Position numbers and translations under genes: made by a program
The notes under the pieces: generated by a model
Databases searched by the model: none
What the model saw: only the letters and a program-made list of their open reading frames with translations
What the model was told of the DNA's origin: nothing
Shown: positions 47,760-55,554 of the stretch, piece after piece
How the letters are laid out: the number at the start of each line of letters is the position of its first letter
How positions within the stretch are numbered: the stretch's first letter is position 1
Assembly: GCF_042680605.1 (NCBI RefSeq)
Contig: NZ_JBHUEE010000007.1
Coordinates: 204,574-268,573 of the forward strand
Length of the DNA stretch: 64,000 bases
Direction of reading: 5' to 3'
Origin: Allobogoriella deserti
GTDB lineage: Bacteria; Actinomycetota; Actinomycetes; Actinomycetales; Actinomycetaceae

Positions 47760-49862
47760 ATGCTCAAACGCCTGACCACCGCCGTCCTCGCTACGGGACT
47801 GGCCGCCACGCTGGCGCCGGCCGCAGCAGCCGCGACGGCGCCGCCGGACCAGCTCGACCTCACGCTGCTGGCGACGACCGACACGCACGGCCACATCTAC
47901 AACTGGGACTACTTCGGCGGCGCCGAGTACGAGGGGGAGGACGCGCAGGGCTTGACGCGCGTCTCGAGCATCGTCGGTGACGTCCGCGAGCGCGAGGGCG
48001 AGGAGTCCGTCGTCGTCGTGGACAACGGTGACGCCATCCAGGGCACCCCGTTGTCGTACTACTTCGGCATGGGCCCGGGCGCGGCCGACGTGCTCGACGG
48101 CACCGTCACCCACCCCATGGCCCGGGCGTTCAACACCATCGGCTACGACGCTCAGGTGGTCGGGAACCACGAGTACAACTACGGCCTGGACATGCTCGCC
48201 ACCTACGAGGAGGACCTCGACCTTCCCCTCCTCGGCGCCAACGTCGTCGACGTCGAGACCGGCGAGCCGTACCACGACCCGTACACCCTCATCGAGCGCG
48301 AGATCGACGGCGAGACGGTGACCGTGGGCGTGCTCGGCCTGGTCACGCCCGGCGTGCGCATCTGGGACAAGCAGCACGTCGAGGGCGTCCTGGAGTTCCA
48401 GGACATGGTCACCGCCGCCGAGCAGTGGGTTCCCGAGGTCGAGGAACAGGCCGACGTCGTGGTCGTGCTCGCGCACACCGGTCAGGGCACGATCGAGGAC
48501 GCGAACTACGACCCGGCCCGTCTCGACGAGGACGTAGCCGGCAACATCGCCCGCATGGTGCCCGGGATCGACGTGCTGGTCGCGGGGCACAGCCATCAGG
48601 ACCTGCCGCAGACACTGGTGGAGAACGTCGACGGTGAGCAGGTGCTCATCACCCAGCCGAACTACTGGGCCAACAGCGTCACCGAGACGTCGCTGACCCT
48701 GGTGCCCGACGGCGAGGGCGGCTTCGAGGTCGACTGGACCGATCAGGCACCGACCGCCGTCCCGCACTACGGCAGCGAGGTCGCCGACGACCCGGCCCTT
48801 GTCGAGGCACTCGCCACCGAGCACGAGACGACGGTCGAGTACGTCAACACGCCCGTGGCCGAGTCGGTGGAGGAGCTGGCCGCCGAGACCTCCCGGTACG
48901 AGGACACCCCGATCATCGACTTCATCAACCACGTGCAGCAGACCACGGTGGAGGACGCACTGGCCGGCACGGAGTACGCCGACCTGCCCGTCATCTCGCA
49001 GGCCTCGCCGTTCTCCCGCACGGCGGTCTTCCCCGAGGGAGAGGTCACCATCCGCGACATCGCCGGCCTGTACATCTACGAGAACACGCTGCGCGGCGTG
49101 CAGATGACCGGCGCGGAGATCCGCGACTACCTCGAGTACTCCGCCCGGTACTTCACCCAGGCCGAGCAGGGCGCCGAGTTCGACCCCGAGACCGGCACCA
49201 ACGCGGTCTACGACGACCGGCCCGAGGGCGTCCCGGACTACAACTACGACGCGCTGTCCGGGCTCGACTACGTCATCGACGTCTCCAGGCCCGCGGGCGA
49301 GCGGATCGTGCGCCTGCAGCACCCGGACGGGACCCCGGTGGCCGACGACGACGAGTTCGTGCTCGCGGTCAACAACTACCGCCAGTCCGGCGGCGGCGCC
49401 TTCCCGCACGTCGCGGAGGCGCCGGTGGTCTACGACGAACTGCTCGAGATCCGGCAGCTGCTCATCGACTGGGCCAGCGACCGCGGCGTGATCGACCCGG
49501 CGGAGTTCTTCGTCGAGAACTGGGAGCTGACGACCTCGCCGCTTCCCGAGGAGCCCGGAGAGGACCCGACGGACGACCCGACCGACGAGCACACGGACGA
49601 GCCGACCCCGCCGGCCGGAGACGAGACGCCCGATGACGGCGCGGACGGCGGCGCCGGCGGCGACGGCGGGTCCGGCACGGACGACGGCACCCAGGAGGAC
49701 AGCACTGGGGACGAGGGCACGCAGAACGGGGCCGACGAACCGATCTCGCGACTGCCCGAGACCGGCGCGGGGCCGGCGCTGGTGCTCACCGCGGCGGCGG
49801 TGCTGCTGATCTCGGCCGGCGCCGTCACTCTCGTCACCGTCCGACGCCGACAGGCGAGCTGA
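47760..49862 (+). CDS. LPXTG-anchored 5'-nucleotidase / 2',3'-cyclic phosphodiesterase
   Basis: 700 residues. Signal peptide MLKRLTTAVLATGLAATLAPAAAAA, then a metallophosphatase domain: LLATTDTHGHIYNWDY, VVDNGDAIQGTP, VVGNHEYNYG and VLAHTGQG with VLVAGHSHQDL (dinuclear metal ligands). The C-terminal 5'-nucleotidase domain carries FSRTAVFPEGEVTIRDIAGLYIYENTL and VNNYRQSGGGAFP. An acidic Asp/Gly/Thr-rich spacer (about 600-660) ends in LPETGAGPALVLTAAAVLL and RRRQAS, a sortase-sorting signal. The enzyme is therefore cell-wall-attached and would dephosphorylate extracellular nucleotides. Confidence 0.95.
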   Translation: MLKRLTTAVLATGLAATLAPAAAAATAPPDQLDLTLLATTDTHGHIYNWDYFGGAEYEGEDAQGLTRVSSIVGDVREREGEESVVVVDNGDAIQGTPLSYYFGMGPGAADVLDGTVTHPMARAFNTIGYDAQVVGNHEYNYGLDMLATYEEDLDLPLLGANVVDVETGEPYHDPYTLIEREIDGETVTVGVLGLVTPGVRIWDKQHVEGVLEFQDMVTAAEQWVPEVEEQADVVVVLAHTGQGTIEDANYDPARLDEDVAGNIARMVPGIDVLVAGHSHQDLPQTLVENVDGEQVLITQPNYWANSVTETSLTLVPDGEGGFEVDWTDQAPTAVPHYGSEVADDPALVEALATEHETTVEYVNTPVAESVEELAAETSRYEDTPIIDFINHVQQTTVEDALAGTEYADLPVISQASPFSRTAVFPEGEVTIRDIAGLYIYENTLRGVQMTGAEIRDYLEYSARYFTQAEQGAEFDPETGTNAVYDDRPEGVPDYNYDALSGLDYVIDVSRPAGERIVRLQHPDGTPVADDDEFVLAVNNYRQSGGGAFPHVAEAPVVYDELLEIRQLLIDWASDRGVIDPAEFFVENWELTTSPLPEEPGEDPTDDPTDEHTDEPTPPAGDETPDDGADGGAGGDGGSGTDDGTQEDSTGDEGTQNGADEPISRLPETGAGPALVLTAAAVLLISAGAVTLVTVRRRQAS

Positions 49863-49883
49863 CACCCGAGCCCGCCATCCCGA

Positions 49884-49927
49884 CGACGCCCTTCGCCGAC
49901 TCGCCATGCGAGCGGCGGAGGGCGTCG
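49884..49927 (+). terminator. Terminator-type hairpin after the 5'-nucleotidase gene
   Basis: CGACGCCCTTCGCC (49884-49897) pairs with GGCGGAGGGCGTCG (49914-49927) with one G-U pair; a smaller stem closes the loop. It starts 21 bases after the nucleotidase stop and ends 14 bases before the GTG of the next gene. It covers the alternative ATG near 49906, which argues against that start. Confidence 0.75.
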
Positions 49928-49941
49928 CTAGCGTCGATGCC

Positions 49942-50229
49942 GTGACGAGTCAGGGTGAGGATCCGGACCAGGAGCGCTACCGGCGCGGCCTGCCGGACCA
50001 CCACGACCCGACCAGCGGCGTCGGCGGGGCACCGCCGGCACGTAGTGCCCTGACCCTGCGGCTCATCCTCGCCGACGTCGGTCTCGTCGCCGGGATCCTG
50101 CTCGCGCTCTGGGCCTGGCGGGTCGACGCCCCGTGGTGGATGATCGCCCTTCCCGCGCTGCTCGCGGTGACGGCCGCCGCCGATCTCGTCGTCGTCATCC
50201 GCCGCAAACGGCGCGGCGAACCGGGCTGA
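49942..50229 (+). CDS. Small two-span membrane protein
   Basis: 95 residues from GTG 49942. A hydrophilic N-terminus (TSQGEDPDQERYRRGLPDHHDP) is followed by two membrane segments near residues 38-56 (LILADVGLVAGILLALWAW) and 63-82 (MIALPALLAVTAAADLVVVI) and a basic end (RRKRRGEPG). This topology is common among uncharacterised actinobacterial proteins. The alternative start at 49906 falls inside a terminator stem and is less likely. No function assigned. Confidence 0.7.
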   Translation: MTSQGEDPDQERYRRGLPDHHDPTSGVGGAPPARSALTLRLILADVGLVAGILLALWAWRVDAPWWMIALPALLAVTAAADLVVVIRRKRRGEPG

Positions 50230-50396
50230 CCCGCCCCGGCCGCTCCCCGACGGCCCACCATGTGAGACCGCGCACGTCGTGACGCACGTCATGGCGTGGC
50301 GTCCTTCCGCGTGTCTAGCGTGACCGCTCCGCAGGCCCGGTGTGTCCGTCCGCACGTCCCTCCCGTCCGGGCCGTCCCCGACCTCGGAAGGCCCAG

Positions 50397-51185
50397 ATGA
50401 CCGGAAAGCACTGTGCCTCGCCCCGGCCGCACCGCCGGCCGCGCATGCGATCCCTGCTCACCCGGGGCGCGCTTCTGACCGCGCTGACCGTCGCGACCGC
50501 CGGCTTTGCCGCGGCCGAGGACAACGCCGCCCCGGCCGGCACCACACACGTTCAGCCCACCCCAAGCGTGCTCCGGACCCTCGAGGCCGCCGACGCAGAG
50601 GTCAGCACACCTCGCTCGCTCGTGGCCGACCCGGTCTCGCAGCTCCGCGCCCAGACGATCGCCACCATGCGCGCCGGCGGGCGCCAGTCCGAGACCACCG
50701 AGGGGGCGAACGGCGTCGCCGCGGCAGCGCAGGACGAGCCCGAGGTCGTCATGCCGCTCGCGGCTGGCTCCTACCGCAACACCTCGCAGTACGGGCCGCG
50801 GACCGATCCGATCAGCGGGGCAAGCGCGATGCACACCGGCACCGACTTCTCGGCGCCGCTGGGCACCCCGATCCACGCGGTCGCCGACGGCGTCGTCACC
50901 CACGCCGGCCCGGGGATCGACGGCCGCTCCAGCGAGCTGGTCATCGTCGAGCACGAGATCGACGGCGCCGTCGTGGAGAGCTGGTACGTGCACATGTACA
51001 GCCAGGACGTCCACGTCACCGAGGGGCAGCAGGTCGAGGCCGGCGACGTCATCGCCGCCGTCGGCAACAACGGCTACTCCACCGGCCCCCACCTGCACTT
51101 CGAGATCCATCTCGGGGGCGAGGAGACCACCGAACCGCTGGCATGGCTGGAGCAGGCCGGGGCGGTCGACCCCAGCGAGGGCTGA
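50397..51185 (+). CDS. Exported M23 metallopeptidase (peptidoglycan hydrolase)
   Basis: 262 residues from ATG 50397 (GGAAGG upstream). The N-terminal segment RMRSLLTRGALLTALTVATAGFAAAE is a signal peptide. A ~100-residue unstructured stretch follows, then the LytM/M23 domain: YGPRTDPISGASAMHTGTDFSAP (zinc ligands His and Asp near 147-151), GVVTHAGPG, WYVHMYSQDVHV and STGPHLHFEIH (HxH near 232). It would cleave peptide cross-links in peptidoglycan. Zinc ligands are intact, so it is likely active. Confidence 0.93.
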   Translation: MTGKHCASPRPHRRPRMRSLLTRGALLTALTVATAGFAAAEDNAAPAGTTHVQPTPSVLRTLEAADAEVSTPRSLVADPVSQLRAQTIATMRAGGRQSETTEGANGVAAAAQDEPEVVMPLAAGSYRNTSQYGPRTDPISGASAMHTGTDFSAPLGTPIHAVADGVVTHAGPGIDGRSSELVIVEHEIDGAVVESWYVHMYSQDVHVTEGQQVEAGDVIAAVGNNGYSTGPHLHFEIHLGGEETTEPLAWLEQAGAVDPSEG

Positions 51186-51201
51186 TCCGCCCCGCGCTTG
51201 A

Positions 51202-52125
51202 TCACGCGGTGGTCGGGGCCCGGGTGCCCTCCCGCCGGTGGTACCCCTCGACCGTCGCCTCGTCCAGATGGACGACCGGCTCGCCATCCTGCGCGTGAGT
51301 GACCACCTGCGGCGTGGCCACCACGTCCCCGGCCGGCCCCAGTTCGAGCAGGGTCGCGGCACTGCCGCGAACGGCTCGTTCGGTGCCATAGCGCACGAGG
51401 GTCTCCGTCCGGTTGGCCACACCCGGCGTGACGACGGCGAGCACACCACCGAGGACACCACTGACCGCGTGGTGATAGTGCCCCGAGAGCATGACCCGCA
51501 CGTCGGTGCCGCTGACCACCTGGAGCAGGCTCTCCGGCCGCCTCAGCCGCAGCGCCTCATGCAGCCGGGTGGCCGGTGGCAGCGGCGAGTGGTGCAGCAC
51601 CACGACCGTGCCGCGCGGCGCCGGATCCGCCAGCACGCCAGCCAGCCAGGTGAGCTGCTCGTCGTCGAGCTCACCGCGGCCGGCTCCCGGCACGGAGGTG
51701 TCCAGCGTGACCACGCGCAGCCCGCCGACCCAGCTCACGGCGTCGATCGGCGCCTGCGGATCGGCCTCGTGCTCCGGCTGGTGCGCGGCGAGGTGGCCGG
51801 TACCGAGCACCGCCCGGAACGACGGCCGGTAGTCGTGGTTGCCCATGGACATGACGACGGCGGCGCCCGCCTCGTCGGCCCAGGACCCGATGACGCTGCG
51901 AGCGAGTTCGTAGGACTGCGGCGTCCCGTCGTCGGAGACGTCGCCGGAGACGACGACGAGATGTGGCGGGGCGAGTTCCTGGCACGCGTCGAGAACCCGT
52001 TCGGTGGCCGCGAGCGTGTCCACGACGCCGTTGTGCCGGCCCTCCGCGAGGAAATGCGTGTCCGACAGGTGCAGGATGCGCAGGACGCCGGCAGCGCCGT
52101 CGCCCGGCAGAGTTGTCTCGGTCAC
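51202..52125 (-). CDS. Calcineurin-like metallophosphoesterase (CpdA-like)
   Basis: 307 residues from GTG 52125. The dinuclear-metal motifs are RILHLSDTHFLAEGRHNG (D-x-H), VVVSGDVSDDGTP (GDxxD), VMSMGNHDYRPSF (GNHD), VLHHSPLP and VMLSGHYHHAVSG (GHxH). These match the class III/CpdA phosphodiesterases, which in some bacteria hydrolyse cyclic AMP. The longer reading frame (from 52284) is rejected because its extra N-terminus lacks family resemblance, but no clear ribosome-binding site precedes 52125, so the start is uncertain. Divergent from RNase Z. Confidence 0.87.
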   Translation of the reverse strand: MTETTLPGDGAAGVLRILHLSDTHFLAEGRHNGVVDTLAATERVLDACQELAPPHLVVVSGDVSDDGTPQSYELARSVIGSWADEAGAAVVMSMGNHDYRPSFRAVLGTGHLAAHQPEHEADPQAPIDAVSWVGGLRVVTLDTSVPGAGRGELDDEQLTWLAGVLADPAPRGTVVVLHHSPLPPATRLHEALRLRRPESLLQVVSGTDVRVMLSGHYHHAVSGVLGGVLAVVTPGVANRTETLVRYGTERAVRGSAATLLELGPAGDVVATPQVVTHAQDGEPVVHLDEATVEGYHRREGTRAPTTA

Positions 52126-52240
52126 GTGCGTGTGTGTACCAGACGGATGTGACAACGCCGTGAACTGCGCAAACACTCCGGCCGCGGTAACGGACGGGGC
52201 CGTACGCGAGCGTGCGGGGCGTCGGGGGCAGACTGTGGCC

Positions 52241-53158
52241 ATGCGTGAGCTCGTCGTCCTCGGCACGTCCTCGCAGGTGCCCACCCGCGCCCGGAATCAC
52301 AACGGCTACTTCCTGCGCTGGGACGGCGACGGTCTGCTGTTCGATCCCGGCGAGGGCACGCAGCGTCAGATGATCCACGCCGGCGTGGCCTCCTCGCAGG
52401 TCACGCGGATCTGCCTCACGCACGTGCACGGGGATCACTGCTTCGGACTGCCCGGCGTCCTCGCCCGCATGGCGGTGGACCAGGTGACGCACCCGGTCCA
52501 CCTGCACTATCCGGCGTCGGGCGAGGAGACGGTACGCGCCCTGACCGGCCTGGCCGGGGCCGGTCCGGATCTGCGGTGGCACCCGCACGGCGGTGCGGGC
52601 GACGTCGCCGACGGCCTGGAGGTGGCGCCGCTGCGGCACCGAGTGGAGACGTACGGGTATCGGGTGCGTGAGCCGGACGGGCGCACCCTGCTGCCGGACC
52701 TGCTCACCGCCGCGGGTATCACCGGCCTGGACGTCGGACGGCTGCAGCGTGAGGGTCAGGTCGGCGGGGTGCGACTGGCCGATGTCAGTGTGCCGCGCAG
52801 GGGCCAGTCCTTCGCCCTCGTCATGGACACGGCCGTGTGCGACGGCGCGCGCCGGCTAGCTGAGGGGACGGACGTCGTCGTCATGGAGTCGACGTTCGCG
52901 GACGAGGAGGCCGGCCTGGCCGCCGAGTACGGGCACCTGACCGCCGGGCAGGCGGGCGCGCTGGCCAGCGAGGCCGGCGCCGGCCTCCTGGTGCTCACGC
53001 ACTTCTCCTCGAGGTACGCCGACGTCGCACCGCTCCGGGAGCAGGCGCAGGCCCGGGCCGGCGCGACCCGGGTGGTCGCCGCCGCGGATCTGGACCGTTA
53101 CGCCTTCCCACGGCGGCGGGAGCTCAGGCGGCGGACTTCTCCTGGACCTGGCGCTTGA
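52241..53158 (+). CDS. rnz: Ribonuclease Z
   Basis: 305 residues. ELVVLGTSSQVPTRARNHNGYFL and LLFDPGEGTQRQM open the metallo-beta-lactamase fold. ICLTHVHGDHCFGLPG contains the HxHxDH zinc motif near residue 61, and FALVMDTAVCDGA and LTHFSSRY supply later ligands. This is the tRNA 3'-end endonuclease that removes 3' trailers. Length is normal. Its last 35 bases overlap the convergent sufE gene. Confidence 0.93.
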   Translation: MRELVVLGTSSQVPTRARNHNGYFLRWDGDGLLFDPGEGTQRQMIHAGVASSQVTRICLTHVHGDHCFGLPGVLARMAVDQVTHPVHLHYPASGEETVRALTGLAGAGPDLRWHPHGGAGDVADGLEVAPLRHRVETYGYRVREPDGRTLLPDLLTAAGITGLDVGRLQREGQVGGVRLADVSVPRRGQSFALVMDTAVCDGARRLAEGTDVVVMESTFADEEAGLAAEYGHLTAGQAGALASEAGAGLLVLTHFSSRYADVAPLREQAQARAGATRVVAAADLDRYAFPRRRELRRRTSPGPGA

Positions 53159-53582
53159 TCCGGCCGAGCATGCCGGCCATGCCGCGCAACCGCAGTGGGC
53201 TGACCGCGCGGGACAGGCCCAGCCGGTCGGAGACGTCGGCGGGCACGGCGAGCACCTCACCGGCGGTCAGGCCGTCAAGCCCGTCGTGCAGGATGCCGGC
53301 GAAGCCGCGGGTGGTCGGCGCCTCCTCGGGGGCCGAGAAGAACAGGTCCACGCGCGCGTCCTGCCCGGTCCCGGTGACCTCGGCGACGACGAAGATCGGG
53401 GACTGGCACTCCGGCACCGGCTCGAGCAGCTCCGGGTGCTCGGCATAGCGCTCCGGCAGGGCCGGCAGGCCACGGCTGAAGTCGAGCAGCATCTGCAGAC
53501 GCTCCGGTTCGGGCACCGCGTTGAAGTCCTCGACGATCGCGGCGAACCCCTCAGGCAGGCCCTCCGTGGTCGCGGCGGTCAT
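53124..53582 (-). CDS. sufE: SufE-family sulfur-acceptor protein
   Basis: 152 residues, normal for SufE. The stretch ERLQMLLDFSRGLPALPERYAEHPELLEPVPECQSPIFVV holds the conserved loop with the persulfide-accepting Cys (VPECQSP near residue 59). FAGILHDGLDGLTAGEVLAVP and GLSRAVSPLRLRGMAGM are further family regions. It accepts sulfur from a desulfurase or, here, perhaps from the rhodanese whose stop overlaps its start by 4 bp. Its 3' end overlaps RNase Z antisense by 35 bp. Confidence 0.93.
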   Translation of the reverse strand: MTAATTEGLPEGFAAIVEDFNAVPEPERLQMLLDFSRGLPALPERYAEHPELLEPVPECQSPIFVVAEVTGTGQDARVDLFFSAPEEAPTTRGFAGILHDGLDGLTAGEVLAVPADVSDRLGLSRAVSPLRLRGMAGMLGRIKRQVQEKSAA

Positions 53583-54478
53583 CGCGCCGGGACCTCACCG
53601 CGCTCCTCACCGACCGCGATCGGTACGCGCACGGCGTTGCCCCACTCGGTCCACGATCCGTCGTAGTTCTTCACGTCGCCGAAGCCGAGGAGGTGCTGGA
53701 GAACGAACCACGTGTGGCTGGACCGCTCGCCGATGCGGCAGTAGGCGATGACCGGGTCGGAGGGCTCCAGGCCCTGCTCCTCGAGGTAGATCGCCTCCAG
53801 CTCGGCCCGGTCCTTGAAGGTGCCGTCCTCGTTCGCGGCGCGGGCCCAGGGCACCGAGGCGGCACCGGGGATGTGGCCACCGCGCAGGCTGCCCTCCTGC
53901 GGGTAGTCCGGCATGTGGGTGCGCTCGCCGGTGTACTCCTGCGGAGAGCGGACGTCGACGAGCTGGCCGCCGAGGAAGGAGAGCACGTCCTCCTTGAAGG
54001 CGCGGATCCCGGCGTCCTGGCGCTCGACCACGGGGTAGTCGGTGGGCTGCGGGGCGGGCACCTCGGTGGTCATCTCGCGTCCCTCTGCCTGCCAGGCGGC
54101 GCGGCCGCCGTCGAGCAGCCGCACGTCCGGGTGACCGAAGAGGGTGAAGACCCAGAGCGCGTAGGCGGCCCACCAGTTGTTCTTGTCGCCGTAGATGACC
54201 ACGGTGGTCGCCCGCGAGATGCCCTTGGCCGACATCAGCGCGGCGAAGCCCGCGCCGTCGACGTAGTCGCGGGTGACGGGGTCGTTGAGCTCGGTGTGCC
54301 AGTCGACCTTCACGGCGCCGGGGATGTGCCCGGTGTCGTAGAGCAGCACGTCCTCGTCGGACTCCACGACCGCGAGGTCCTCGGCACCGAGGTGCTCGGC
54401 GAGCCAGGCGGTGCTGACCAGGCGTTCCGGGTGGGCGTAGGCGGCGAACTTCGGGTTCTCGTCCTGGGGCAGTGCCAT
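53579..54478 (-). CDS. Thiosulfate sulfurtransferase (two-domain rhodanese)
   Basis: 299 residues from ATG 54478, with GGAG upstream. Two rhodanese domains: the first has VSTAWLAEHLGAEDLAVVES and VVIYGDKNNWWAAYALWVF and lacks the catalytic Cys. The second has LVDVRSPQEYTGE, GGHIPGAASVPWA and the active-site loop VIAYCRIGERSSHTWF (Cys near residue 244). CRIGER(S) loops are typical of thiosulfate:cyanide sulfurtransferases. Translationally coupled to sufE, so it may hand sulfane sulfur to SufE. Confidence 0.93.
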   Translation of the reverse strand: MALPQDENPKFAAYAHPERLVSTAWLAEHLGAEDLAVVESDEDVLLYDTGHIPGAVKVDWHTELNDPVTRDYVDGAGFAALMSAKGISRATTVVIYGDKNNWWAAYALWVFTLFGHPDVRLLDGGRAAWQAEGREMTTEVPAPQPTDYPVVERQDAGIRAFKEDVLSFLGGQLVDVRSPQEYTGERTHMPDYPQEGSLRGGHIPGAASVPWARAANEDGTFKDRAELEAIYLEEQGLEPSDPVIAYCRIGERSSHTWFVLQHLLGFGDVKNYDGSWTEWGNAVRVPIAVGEERGEVPAR

Positions 54479-54509
54479 GGCGTCTCCGGTTCCTTCCGGC
54501 GGTGGGTGG

Positions 54510-54914
54510 TCAGCCTGCGGACCCGAGCTCATCCGTCAGCTCGGAGATCTCGCGGTTCAGGGCGTCCAGTGCCTCACGGGCGGGTCCGTCGGCGGCCTCG
54601 GCTGCGTCCGAGAGCCGGCCGCGGGCGTCGTCCAGTGCGTCGCGGGCGCGCTCGACCTCGGCCTGGGTGGCGTCGGAGCGGGCAGCCTCCCGCGCGGCGT
54701 CGATCGCCTCGTTCGCCCGGTCGACCGCCGCACCCACGGCATCGTTGTCGGCGACGCCCTCGAGCTGCTCGCGGGCGTCCTCGACGGCGTCGCGTGCCTC
54801 GTCGGCCGATCGACCGACCTCGTCACTCAGCGGACCGGAGCAGGCACCGAGCAGCAGCGCGAGGCCGGCGGCGCCTGCCGCGATCGGACCGCGGCGTCGG
54901 GTGGATCGGGACAC
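54510..54914 (-). CDS. Small coiled-coil lipoprotein
   Basis: 134 residues from GTG 54914, fixed by AAGGAGG six bases upstream. The signal peptide SRSTRRRGPIAAGAAGLALLLGAC has a lipobox (LLGAC, Cys near residue 25). The mature protein is an almost continuous Ala/Glu/Asp/Arg-rich coiled coil with heptad-like repeats (SADEARDAVEDAREQLEG; VDRANEAIDAAREAARS; AEVERARDALDDARGRL). Membrane-anchored, outward-facing; function unknown. Confidence 0.8.
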   Translation of the reverse strand: MSRSTRRRGPIAAGAAGLALLLGACSGPLSDEVGRSADEARDAVEDAREQLEGVADNDAVGAAVDRANEAIDAAREAARSDATQAEVERARDALDDARGRLSDAAEAADGPAREALDALNREISELTDELGSAG

Positions 54915-55077
54915 GGGAACCTCCTTGAGGGTTGGTCCGGTTCCATTGTGCGTCACCCGGCGCGCACCGCGTGGCCCGCGGTGGGCGAGGTCACACTGGC
55001 AGCATGGGCTGAGCTGACGGGCGGCTGGAACTCGTCCGCGGGCCGGTACGTCACTCAGGACGAGGAAGGGATTGGCC

Positions 55078-55536
55078 ATGCAGTGCCCGAACGACCAGAC
55101 CACGCTCGTGATGTCCGAACGCAAGGGCATCGAGGTCGACTACTGCCCGAGCTGTCGCGGCGTGTGGCTCGACCGCGGCGAGCTGGACAAGATCATCGAA
55201 CGCTCGCTCGACGAGCTGGGCGCCGCATCCGACGCCGGAGCGCGCGCGGCGACCGGCCCGGCCTCAGGTGGCCCGGGTGGCCCGGGTGGCCCGGCGGGTC
55301 CGGCGCCCGGCCCGGCACCGGCCACGCCGCACTACCCGCCGCAGCCGGATCCCGCCTACGGCCCGCCGCCGGTGTACGAGCCGGGCTACCGGCGCGAAGG
55401 CCTCGCCTATCCCCGGCGTCGTCGGTTCGGCTCGTCCGCCTCGGCAGGATCACCGGACGAGTACGGCCGGTACGGCTACCCGCACCACCACCGGCGGCGG
55501 CGCGGCTCGTTCCTGGGTGACCTCTTCGACTTCTGA
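55078..55536 (+). CDS. zf-TFIIB-type zinc-ribbon protein
   Basis: 152 residues from ATG 55078, with GAAGGGA upstream. The N-terminal MQCPNDQTTLVMSERKGIEVDYCPSCRGVWLDRGELDKII is the zf-TFIIB domain with a CxxD...CxxC zinc site. The rest is a Gly/Pro-rich linker (GGPGG repeats) and a basic His/Arg-rich segment (YPHHHRRRRGS) ending FLGDLFDF. Such proteins are widespread in actinobacteria without an assigned biochemical role. Confidence 0.85.
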   Translation: MQCPNDQTTLVMSERKGIEVDYCPSCRGVWLDRGELDKIIERSLDELGAASDAGARAATGPASGGPGGPGGPAGPAPGPAPATPHYPPQPDPAYGPPPVYEPGYRREGLAYPRRRRFGSSASAGSPDEYGRYGYPHHHRRRRGSFLGDLFDF

Positions 55537-55554
55537 GCCCGGCTCAGCGCCGGG

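Noticed and set aside
47718..49907. Minus-strand frame of 729 codons
   Set aside because: Antisense shadow of the 5'-nucleotidase gene, which has complete catalytic, signal and sorting motifs.
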